Source: Ignavibacteriales bacterium CG12_big_fil_rev_8_21_14_0_65_30_8 (GTDB lineage Bacteria > Bacteroidota > Ignavibacteria > Ignavibacteriales > Ignavibacteriaceae). From it: a DNA stretch of 9,680 nucleotides. Below are positions 1 through 6,439 of the stretch, piece after piece. The stretch lies in contig PFGS01000221.1 of the NCBI GenBank assembly GCA_002783525.1, positions 1-9,680 of the forward strand. The letters are read 5' to 3'. The position numbers were made by a program, and so were the translations under genes. How positions within the stretch are numbered: position 1 is the first letter of the stretch; each line of letters starts with the position of its first letter. Below the pieces are notes generated by a model. That model ran no database searches. It had not been told where the DNA came from and was given only the letters and a program-made list of their open reading frames with translations.

Positions 1-1953
1 TATGTTCTTTCTCAACCCACTATAAGTGATAAAGAATATGATATGCTAATGAAAGAGCTGGAAAAGATAGAGGAAGAAAATCCCGGTTTAATTACTCCAG
101 ATTCACCCACTCAAAGAGTCGGTAAAAATTTAACTAAAGACTTCAGACCCGTTGAGCACCCAATCCCGATGCTTAGCCTTGCTAACACTTATAACGAAGA
201 AGACCTTATTGATTTTGACAGAAAGGTAAAAGATGCTTTACCTGAAAATGAAACAGTAAACTATGTTGTTGAATTAAAAATTGACGGTGCTTCAATAAGC
301 ATAAATTATAAGGATGGTTTTATTAATGTAGCAGCTACAAGAGGTGATGGAAATGTAGGTGAAGATGTAACTGCAAATGTTAAAACCATTAAATCAGTTC
401 CATTAAAAGTAGACACAAAAATTAGTAAAGCAATCCCATTAAATGATTTTATTGTAAGGGGAGAGATCTTTATGGACATTGAAGGTTTTAGGAGATTAAA
501 TAAGGAAAGAGGAAAAAACGGAGAAAAATTATTCGCCAATCCTAGAAATTCTGCAGCAGGCACATTAAAGATGCAGGATCCAAAAATTGTTTCTCAAAGA
601 CCTCTTAATATTTTCGTTTATTCATTGCTGATTGAAGATACAGACAAACTAAATTCTCAGGAAGAAAATCTAAAACTTCTTAAAAAATTAGGATTTAATG
701 TAAACGAAAATTACAAAGTTTGTAAAAACATAAATGAAGTACTGGAAGTTTGTCATCAATTTGAGAAAATGCGTGACTCTTTGAGTTATGAAATTGACGG
801 AGCAGTAATAAAAGTAAATTCGATTCAACAACAAAAAATTATTGGCAGTATTGCTAAATCTCCTAAATGGGCAGTCTCTTATAAATTTAAAGCAAAGCAA
901 GAGTTTACAAGAATTAAAAAGATAATTTGGCAGGTCGGTAGAACAGGCGCAATTACTCCTGTTGCAGAAATGGACCCTGTATTTCTAGCCGGCTCAACAG
1001 TTAGCAGGGCAACACTGCACAACATTGAAGAAATAAACAGAAAAGATATTAGAGAAGGCGATAAAGTTATTTTGGAGAAAGGTGGAGACGTAATACCAAA
1101 AGTTATTTCTGTTATTAAAGAAGAAAGACCTGCAAAAACAAAAAAAGTTCTACCTCCTGATGTTTGTCCTGTTTGCAAAAGCAAGGTTTTTAAACCGGAA
1201 GAAGAAGTTGCAATCTATTGCGTAAATAGTGAATGTCCAGAGCAGACCAAAGGAAAATTAATTCATTTTGTATCACGCGGAGCTATGGATATTGAGGGAT
1301 TGGGAGAAGCATTTATTGATCTATTTGTTGAAGAAAAACTTATCTATAATTTTGATGATATATATACTTTAAAAAATAAAAGAGAAAAACTCATATCAAT
1401 CCAAAGATTGGGAGAAAAAAGCGTAGATAATTTATTAAATGCGATTGAAGAAAGTAAGAAAAAACCTTTTAATAAAGTTCTTTTTGCTTTAGGAATAAGA
1501 TATGTTGGAAGTGGTGCTGCAAAAAAACTTGCAGAATATTTTTTAAATATAGAAAATTTAATTAAAGCAAATGAAGAAGAAATATCATCAATTCCGGAAA
1601 TTGGACCGAGTATAAGTTCTAGTGTAAAAAATTATTTTAATAATAAGCAAAACGTAAAGATTGTAAATAATCTAACTAAGCACGGATTAAATTTTAAAGA
1701 AACAAAAAAGGTAATTAAAGAATCATTCTTTACCGGAAAAACTTTTGTAATTACCGGCACATTGTCTGATTACTCCAGAGAAGAAGCTGGTGATGAAATC
1801 ACTTCCAGAGGTGGAAAGGTAACCTCAAGTGTTAGTAAAAACACTGATTATTTATTGTGCGGAGAAAGTCCTGGTTCAAAATTAAAAAAAGCAGAATCAC
1901 TTGGTGTGAATATTTTAAAAGAAAATGAATTTAAAAAACAACTTGGTATCTAA
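1..1953 (+). CDS. ligA: NAD-dependent DNA ligase LigA (5' end missing)
   Basis: LigA seals nicks in duplex DNA using NAD+ during replication and repair. The frame is open from base 1, and the first codons (YVLSQPTISDKEYD) match the end of the NAD-binding Ia domain. Aligned to E. coli LigA from memory, about 22 residues are missing, giving roughly 672 aa in full against 671 in E. coli; the ATG at 43 is internal. Visible residue 93 is the adenylated lysine in ELKIDG. Further nucleotidyltransferase motifs are DGAVIKVN (from residue 266) and PKWAVSYKF (from 288). An OB-fold follows with VGRTGAITPVA. A four-cysteine zinc finger has C389, C392, C407 and C412. Helix-hairpin-helix repeats lie at about 430-560 and a C-terminal BRCT domain at about 574-650. 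All catalytic landmarks are intact, so the gene looks functional. Its last bases may overlap the next gene. Confidence 0.97.
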   Translation, partial: YVLSQPTISDKEYDMLMKELEKIEEENPGLITPDSPTQRVGKNLTKDFRPVEHPIPMLSLANTYNEEDLIDFDRKVKDALPENETVNYVVELKIDGASISINYKDGFINVAATRGDGNVGEDVTANVKTIKSVPLKVDTKISKAIPLNDFIVRGEIFMDIEGFRRLNKERGKNGEKLFANPRNSAAGTLKMQDPKIVSQRPLNIFVYSLLIEDTDKLNSQEENLKLLKKLGFNVNENYKVCKNINEVLEVCHQFEKMRDSLSYEIDGAVIKVNSIQQQKIIGSIAKSPKWAVSYKFKAKQEFTRIKKIIWQVGRTGAITPVAEMDPVFLAGSTVSRATLHNIEEINRKDIREGDKVILEKGGDVIPKVISVIKEERPAKTKKVLPPDVCPVCKSKVFKPEEEVAIYCVNSECPEQTKGKLIHFVSRGAMDIEGLGEAFIDLFVEEKLIYNFDDIYTLKNKREKLISIQRLGEKSVDNLLNAIEESKKKPFNKVLFALGIRYVGSGAAKKLAEYFLNIENLIKANEEEISSIPEIGPSISSSVKNYFNNKQNVKIVNNLTKHGLNFKETKKVIKESFFTGKTFVITGTLSDYSREEAGDEITSRGGKVTSSVSKNTDYLLCGESPGSKLKKAESLGVNILKENEFKKQLGI

Positions 1954-2491
1954 TTTGTCAATTGCTGATTTTTTTAAATCAATAGTTGCTCAATATAAAG
2001 TTAACCAAAGCGTTAAACAGCAATCTTATGAAGGTATGGACTTTTCCTCCAAATTAAAGAGTGCAAACTCTATAATTGTGTTGATGCCGGAGGAAGAAGT
2101 GGATTTTCATCATTCAATTAGTGTATTGGAATATTTGAATTCACAATCAAAACATACTACTATAATGACAAGGGATTACAGAGTAAGTTTAATAAATCCT
2201 AAATTAAGACAAAATTTAATAGAGTATGAAATTAGAGATATTAGCAAAATAAAATTGCCCACAAAAAAATTATTAACTAAATTGAGTGAAAAGAACTTTG
2301 ATGTAGTTATAGATTTAAACAGAAAAGAAAATTTATTTTTTAGTTATGTTGTTTTAAAAATAAAATCCAAATTAAAAATTGGATTTGAGAAGAAAAACTC
2401 AGATAAATTTTATAACTTTCAATTAGCTTTTAATGGTAAAGAACCGGAAGAAGCTTATAAATATTTAGTAAATTGTTTACAAATGTTTTAA
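1925..2491 (+). CDS. Hypothetical protein resembling the N-terminal half of family-9 glycosyltransferases
   Basis: A 188-residue soluble protein with no signal peptide or clear membrane helix. It is not firmly recognised. Its pattern resembles the first Rossmann-like half of heptosyltransferase-type (GT9) proteins: a hydrophobic strand near residues 48-54 (SIIVLMP), then FDVVIDLN at 125-132, then KLKIGF at 149-154, matching the GT9 order of 'FDLVIDLQ' and 'RIGF'. GT9 enzymes are usually about 340 aa, so the C-terminal nucleotide-sugar-binding half is absent. Short Bacteroidota proteins of unknown function (DUF6913 type) look similar, and this may be one of them. The start is uncertain: ATG 1925 overlaps ligA by 29 bases, whereas TTG 1955, one base after the ligA stop, gives a 178-aa protein beginning MSIADFF and fits the local habit of TTG starts just after a stop. 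Neither has a good ribosome-binding site. It lies between ligA and the STAS gene, probably in one transcript. Confidence 0.8.
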   Translation: MNLKNNLVSNLSIADFFKSIVAQYKVNQSVKQQSYEGMDFSSKLKSANSIIVLMPEEEVDFHHSISVLEYLNSQSKHTTIMTRDYRVSLINPKLRQNLIEYEIRDISKIKLPTKKLLTKLSEKNFDVVIDLNRKENLFFSYVVLKIKSKLKIGFEKKNSDKFYNFQLAFNGKEPEEAYKYLVNCLQMF

Positions 2492-2494
2492 GGA
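2490..2494 (+). promoter_or_regulatory. Ribosome-binding site for the STAS gene
   Basis: AAGGA lies 6 bases before ATG 2501 and overlaps the stop codon of the preceding gene. It is among the best Shine-Dalgarno matches in the window. It supports the 2501 start and suggests the two genes share a transcript. Confidence 0.65.
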
Positions 2495-2500
2495 TATATA

Positions 2501-2848
2501 ATGAATTTTGAAATAAAGAAAATCGATGATATTACCATTTTCAAACTAAATGAAAATCGTTTAGATACAAATATTTCTGGACTTGTAAAAGGTGAATTTA
2601 CTATGCTGTTAAAGGTAGAAGAAGCCAAAAAATTTATTATAGATCTTAGCCAGGTTGAATCTTGCGATAGTTCAGGATTGAGTTCAATACTAGTAGCAAA
2701 TAGAATACTGAACTCATCAGGCGGAGAAATGAGACTTGCTGCTCCCTCAGAAAAAGTCTATTCTTTGATAAAAATAACACAACTTGAACGAGTTTTAAGT
2801 GTTTGCGATACTATTGAGGATGCTATTGCAGAACTGAAAAAATCTTAG
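2501..2848 (+). CDS. STAS domain protein, anti-sigma-factor-antagonist type
   Basis: A single STAS domain of 115 aa, the usual length for SpoIIAA/RsbV-type proteins. In that family the unphosphorylated protein binds a serine-kinase anti-sigma factor and frees the sigma factor; phosphorylation of a conserved serine in a DSSG motif switches it off, and a PP2C phosphatase resets it. Here the motif is CDSSGLSSIL with D56, S57, S58 and G59, and S58 falls at the position of the SpoIIAA phosphoserine. A hydrophobic strand (FIIDLS) precedes it and an 'LIKITQLERVLSVC' segment follows, both typical of the fold. No kinase, phosphatase or sigma gene is visible nearby, so its partner is unknown. Its stop is 8 bases before the start of a sodium symporter gene, so the two are probably translated from one message. 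Whether it acts in sigma regulation or on something else cannot be told from sequence. Confidence 0.92.
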   Translation: MNFEIKKIDDITIFKLNENRLDTNISGLVKGEFTMLLKVEEAKKFIIDLSQVESCDSSGLSSILVANRILNSSGGEMRLAAPSEKVYSLIKITQLERVLSVCDTIEDAIAELKKS

Positions 2849-2856
2849 GTCTTTTC

Positions 2857-4293
2857 TTGTCATCCCTGCCAATTGATTATATAATTATTGTTATTTACTT
2901 AATAACAATTGCAGTATTTGGTATAATTTCAGGCGGTAAACAAAAAACAACAAGCGATTATTTCTCCGGCTCTAAAACTATTCCCTGGTGGGCAGTTTGT
3001 TTTTCAATTGTTGCAGCTGAAACCAGTACTTTAACATTTATTTCAATTCCGGGTCTTGCTTATTTAACCAATCTGAATTTTTTACAGATCACTTTTGGGT
3101 TTTTATTAGGCAGGATAGTTGTTGCTTATGTATTTCTTCCAGCTTATGATAAAGGTGGTCTTAAAACAGCTTACACTTACTTAGAAGATAGGTTCGGGAA
3201 GAAAACGAGATCATATGCGTCTGTAGTTTTTTTGTTCACCAGAACTGCCGCTGATGGTGTAAGACTTTTTGCCACAGCTATTCCATTAAAACTAATGTTG
3301 GATATTTCATATCCGACCGCAATAATTATTATAGCTGTTTTTTCCTTAATATATACTTATACAGGGGGATTAAAAGGGATTATTTGGGTGGATGTTATAC
3401 AGATGTTTATTTATCTGGGTGGATCTGTTTTAGCAGGTATATTTATTTTAAATCTTCTGCCAAACGGATTTGAAAGTGTTATTAATGCTGCCAATAGTGC
3501 AGATAAATTCAGCGTTATCAATTTAGGATTTTCAGATGGAATAAAAAACTTTTTTGGCCAGCCATATACTTTATTGGGAGGTATTTTGGGCGGTATGTTC
3601 CTCTCAATGGCTTCTCACGGAACAGATCAGTTGATAGTTCAAAGATTATTTGCAACAAAGAATTTAAGGGACAGCCAAAAAGCTGTAATAGGAAGCGGAG
3701 TAATAATAGTAATTCAATTTGCAATATTTTTGATTTTGGGAGTAATGCTTTATGCCTATTATGGCACAATAAATGTAAAATCTGACGAAATATTTCCTTT
3801 GTTTATTATTAAAGTTCTCCCTGTTGGAGTTACCGGAATAATTATCGCCGGATTGTTTGCAGCTGCTATGTCAACCTTAGCCGCATCAATGAGCTCGCTC
3901 TCATCATCTACAGTTTTAGATCTATATCTTCCTTTTACAAAGAAAAAATTAGACGAAAAGAAAAAATTAAAATATTCAAGATTAGTTACTGTCTTTTGGG
4001 CAGTACTATTAATCATTGCTGCAATATTTTTTATGGAAACATCAAAAGCTGTTGTTGAAATTGCATTAAGTATAGCTTCCTTTACTTACGGAGGGCTTTT
4101 AGGCACATTCCTTTTGGGAATATTTGTTAAAAATGCTAAACAGAGCTCAGCACTGTTTGGTTTTTCAATGGGAATTGTAACTATGATATTAGTAATTTCA
4201 TTTCATTTAGTTGCCTGGACATGGTTTACATTAATTGGAGTAACTGCAACAATAATTTTTGGAAAATTATTTATACGCTTACAGCGTAAATAA
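2857..4293 (+). CDS. Sodium:solute symporter (SSS/SLC5 family), substrate unknown
   Basis: An integral membrane protein of 478 aa, normal for the SSS family, with about 13 hydrophobic helices of the LeuT fold. It should import a small organic solute together with Na+. Family signatures are the SGSKTIPWW segment after TM1, the AAETSTLTF stretch in the next helix, TGGLKGIIWVDVIQ (around residue 170), the loop HGTDQLIVQR (254-263), and the helix AAAMSTLAASMSSLSSS (335-351). In that last helix A336, S339 and T340 align with the Na2-site residues A361, S364 and S365 of Vibrio SGLT, so sodium coupling is likely intact. The substrate (sugar, amino acid, carboxylate or other) cannot be read from the sequence. 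The start is TTG at 2857: the frame matches the family from its first helix, and AGG at 2847-2849 lies 7 bases upstream. Two tandem TAA stops end the gene. It follows the STAS gene closely. Confidence 0.95.
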   Translation: MSSLPIDYIIIVIYLITIAVFGIISGGKQKTTSDYFSGSKTIPWWAVCFSIVAAETSTLTFISIPGLAYLTNLNFLQITFGFLLGRIVVAYVFLPAYDKGGLKTAYTYLEDRFGKKTRSYASVVFLFTRTAADGVRLFATAIPLKLMLDISYPTAIIIIAVFSLIYTYTGGLKGIIWVDVIQMFIYLGGSVLAGIFILNLLPNGFESVINAANSADKFSVINLGFSDGIKNFFGQPYTLLGGILGGMFLSMASHGTDQLIVQRLFATKNLRDSQKAVIGSGVIIVIQFAIFLILGVMLYAYYGTINVKSDEIFPLFIIKVLPVGVTGIIIAGLFAAAMSTLAASMSSLSSSTVLDLYLPFTKKKLDEKKKLKYSRLVTVFWAVLLIIAAIFFMETSKAVVEIALSIASFTYGGLLGTFLLGIFVKNAKQSSALFGFSMGIVTMILVISFHLVAWTWFTLIGVTATIIFGKLFIRLQRK

Positions 4294-4302
4294 TAAATAT
4301 TT

Positions 4303-4347
4303 AAAATTTTTTTGAAATTAATTTTTGTAATTCAAAAAATTTTTTTT
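4303..4347 (+). terminator. A/T-only hairpin with T run, possible terminator
   Basis: Left arm 4303-4316 (AAAATTTTTTTGAA) and right arm 4331-4347 (TTC, six A, eight T) pair over about 13 bp with one bulged T, leaving a 14-base loop. It begins 10 bases after the symporter stop codon. A T-rich stem ending in Ts could terminate transcription of the upstream operon. The stem holds only one G:C pair, however, so it is weak and could be chance in such AT-rich DNA. Confidence 0.35.
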
Positions 4348-4389
4348 ACATTGCCCTCAACCTTTTTGAACGATTAATCTTTTTTATTA

Positions 4390-4572
4390 ATGAAACAACT
4401 GAACCTAACTTTTTTAAATGATCTAAATCTTCAACTAAGGCACAACTCCTGGGACTTCCAAAATTTTGACATACCTAACTTCAAACCCGAAAGTAAACAT
4501 AAGTTTATAACTTTAGCACCAAGCACCGAAAAAAAAAATAGAGAAAAAAGAAAAAGAAAAAATTCAAAGTAA
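4390..4572 (+). CDS. Possible small basic protein in the gap between the two symporters
   Basis: An ATG-started frame of 60 codons, not recognised. The N-terminal 40 residues are polar and rich in Asn, Phe and Leu (LNDLNLQLRHNSWDFQNF). The last 15 or so are strongly basic (EKKNREKRKRKNSK), which could bind nucleic acid or may simply reflect poly-A-rich DNA translated as lysine. There is no Shine-Dalgarno site; TTTTTTATTA precedes the ATG. It has no membrane helix, signal peptide or cysteine. It is the only content of the 4294-4620 gap apart from the hairpin at 4303-4347. It may be a real small protein, a non-coding leader of the next gene, or a chance frame. Confidence 0.3.
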   Translation: MKQLNLTFLNDLNLQLRHNSWDFQNFDIPNFKPESKHKFITLAPSTEKKNREKRKRKNSK

Positions 4573-4608
4573 TTCTATTCTAAATTTCATTTAATGATTT
4601 ACTTATTT

Positions 4609-4613
4609 AAAGG
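4609..4613 (+). promoter_or_regulatory. Ribosome-binding site fixing the TTG start of the second symporter
   Basis: AAAGG lies 7 bases before TTG 4621. No ATG in this frame comes near the first membrane helix, so this site is what decides for the unusual start codon. Confidence 0.6.
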
Positions 4614-4620
4614 TTGATAT

Positions 4621-6369
4621 TTGCAAACTCTGGATTATGCAATAATAGCAGTATATTTTGTGATTTCTTTCGGAATTGCGATATATTATTACAAAAGAGC
4701 CAGTAAAGACATAAATGAGTTTTTCCTTTCGGGCAGAAACCTTCCTTGGTTTTTAGCAGGTCTTTCTATGGTTGCAACAACTTTTGCTGCCGATACCCCG
4801 CTTGCCGTAACCGAATTAGTAACAAAAAACGGAATTGCGGGGAACTGGCTTTGGTGGAATTTTGCATTCGGTGGAATGTTAACGGTTTTCTTTTTTGCAA
4901 AGCTTTGGCGAAGAGCAGGAATTATGACGGAAGTAGAGTTTGCCGAAATAAGGTATTCAGGAAAACCCGCAAAATTTTTAAGAGGTTTTCGTGCTTTGTA
5001 TCTGGGTCTGTTTATGAATCTTATCATAATGGGCTGGGTAAATAAAGCAATGGCAACTATACTTACCGGAATGTTCGGTATACCCGAGAGTGAAGTTTTA
5101 TTTTATGTTTTTGGCTGTATGGTTGTGGTTGCTGTTTACTCTGCAATTTCTGGCTTGTGGGGAGTTGTTGTAACTGATGCTTTTCAATTTTTTATAGCAA
5201 TGGGTGGTAGTATTTTACTTGCAGTGTTTGTTCTGTCATCTTCTCAAGTTGGTGGGATTTCCGGTTTACAGGAAAAATTACCAAAATTTGTTTTTGATTT
5301 CTTTCCAAATATTACTGATGTCTCATCACTGGGTGGAGCTTTTTCTTTAACTGTAGCTTCGTTTTTAGCATATATTGGAATAATTTGGTGGGCATCCTGG
5401 TATCCAGGTGCTGAACCGGGAGGCGGTGGTTATGTTGCTCAAAGAATGATGTCAGCCAAAAATGAAAAGCATTCTTTATTTGCAACTTTATTTTTTCAAA
5501 TTACTCATTATGCTGTTCGTCCTTGGCCCTGGATACTTGTTGGACTTTGTACCTTGATTCTTTATCCGGATTTAGCCATTGACAACAAAGGCATTGGTTA
5601 TGTATATGCAATGAGAGATTTTTTACCGATAGGAATAAAAGGACTTTTAGTTGCAGCTTTTTTTGCGGCTTATATGAGTACCATTGCAACTCAACTTAAC
5701 TGGGGTACTTCATATATGATTAATGATTTTTATAATAGATTTATTAAAAAAGATAAAGAAGAAAAACACTATGTAAATATCTCCCGCATAGCAACAATTT
5801 TACTTATGATTATATCAGTATTTGTAACTTTATTTATCAGTAGGATTTCCGGTGCCTGGCAGTTTATTATGGAATGCGGTGCAGGGCTTGGTTCTGTATT
5901 AATTTTAAGATGGTTTTGGTGGAGGATAAATGCATGGTCAGAAATTTCTGCGATGATAACACCTTTTATTGTATATCCTATTTTAAAATATTATGGAATT
6001 GAATTTCCAAATACTCTTTTTTATCTGGTAACTATTACAACAATAGTGTGGATAATAGTTACTTTTTTGACAAAACCAACAGACGAAGAAACTCTGATCA
6101 ATTTTTATAAGAAAAATCATCCGGGCGGATTTCTTTGGAAAAAAATATCTGATAAATTACCAAATGTAGAAGGAGACAAGGGATTTTTACAAATGTTTGT
6201 AAACTGGTTTGCCGGAGTAATTCTGGTTTACTCAATGTTATTTGGTAGCGGTAGTTTGATTTTTGGTGATATTAAGATGTTTTTAACATATCTGCTTATT
6301 GCTATTATTTGTACAGCAATTATTATTTATAACCTATCTAAGATCGGCTGGTCAAAAATTATTAAATAA
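4621..6369 (+). CDS. Sodium:solute symporter (SSS/SLC5 family) with C-terminal extension
   Basis: A 582-aa membrane transporter of a different SSS subfamily from the gene at 2857-4293. TM1 starts almost at the N terminus (LDYAIIAVYFVISFGIAIYY) and is followed by the typical FFLSGRNLPWF segment. The fourth-loop signature SGLWGVVVTDAFQF is present. The Na2-site helix AAYMSTIATQLNWGTSYM carries A350, S353 and T354, aligning with Vibrio SGLT A361, S364 and S365. Distinctive features are the glycine-rich loop WYPGAEPGGGGYVAQRM (residues 260-276), many tryptophans, and about 100 extra residues after a standard SSS core. That extension has a hydrophilic stretch with DEETLINFYKK (488-498) and HPGG (500-503), then two more membrane helices. 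Similar transporters are common in Bacteroidota-like genomes, but the substrate is unknown. The TTG start is backed by AAAGG 7 bases upstream. The 327-base gap upstream suggests its own promoter, though I cannot point to one. Confidence 0.95.
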   Translation: MQTLDYAIIAVYFVISFGIAIYYYKRASKDINEFFLSGRNLPWFLAGLSMVATTFAADTPLAVTELVTKNGIAGNWLWWNFAFGGMLTVFFFAKLWRRAGIMTEVEFAEIRYSGKPAKFLRGFRALYLGLFMNLIIMGWVNKAMATILTGMFGIPESEVLFYVFGCMVVVAVYSAISGLWGVVVTDAFQFFIAMGGSILLAVFVLSSSQVGGISGLQEKLPKFVFDFFPNITDVSSLGGAFSLTVASFLAYIGIIWWASWYPGAEPGGGGYVAQRMMSAKNEKHSLFATLFFQITHYAVRPWPWILVGLCTLILYPDLAIDNKGIGYVYAMRDFLPIGIKGLLVAAFFAAYMSTIATQLNWGTSYMINDFYNRFIKKDKEEKHYVNISRIATILLMIISVFVTLFISRISGAWQFIMECGAGLGSVLILRWFWWRINAWSEISAMITPFIVYPILKYYGIEFPNTLFYLVTITTIVWIIVTFLTKPTDEETLINFYKKNHPGGFLWKKISDKLPNVEGDKGFLQMFVNWFAGVILVYSMLFGSGSLIFGDIKMFLTYLLIAIICTAIIIYNLSKIGWSKIIK

Positions 6370-6439
6370 CCGCAAATTATTATTATAAAAATATTACATT
6401 TAATTAGTTATATTTATTTTAAAATGTATTAGAAACTAT
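6370..6439 (+). other. AT-rich 70-base gap before the HD-domain gene
   Basis: Almost entirely A and T, with no G:C-rich stem, no clear Bacteroidota-type promoter (TTG ... TAnnTTTG) and no Shine-Dalgarno site. Several sigma70-like -10 look-alikes (TATATT, TAAAAT) occur but cannot be told from background. It could carry a promoter for the HD-domain, xerD and M50 genes. Confidence 0.25.

Noticed and set aside
306..563. Minus-strand open frames opposite ligA (also 688-900 and 879-1184)
   Set aside because: They are antisense to conserved ligase domains and show no family signature. Long antisense frames are expected opposite AT-rich codons.
3518..4016. Two minus-strand frames opposite the first symporter, and similar ones opposite the second (4689-5027, 5501-5689)
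   Set aside because: Antisense to conserved membrane helices, with no ribosome-binding site and no recognisable protein features.
4294..4620. A tRNA, tmRNA or riboswitch in the gap between symporters
   Set aside because: No TTCGA-type T-arm, no CCA-ended acceptor stem and no recognisable G:C-containing aptamer core could be found by eye.
4746..5045. A 99-codon + strand frame inside the second symporter
   Set aside because: It lies wholly within a well-supported transporter gene in another frame and has no recognisable family features.
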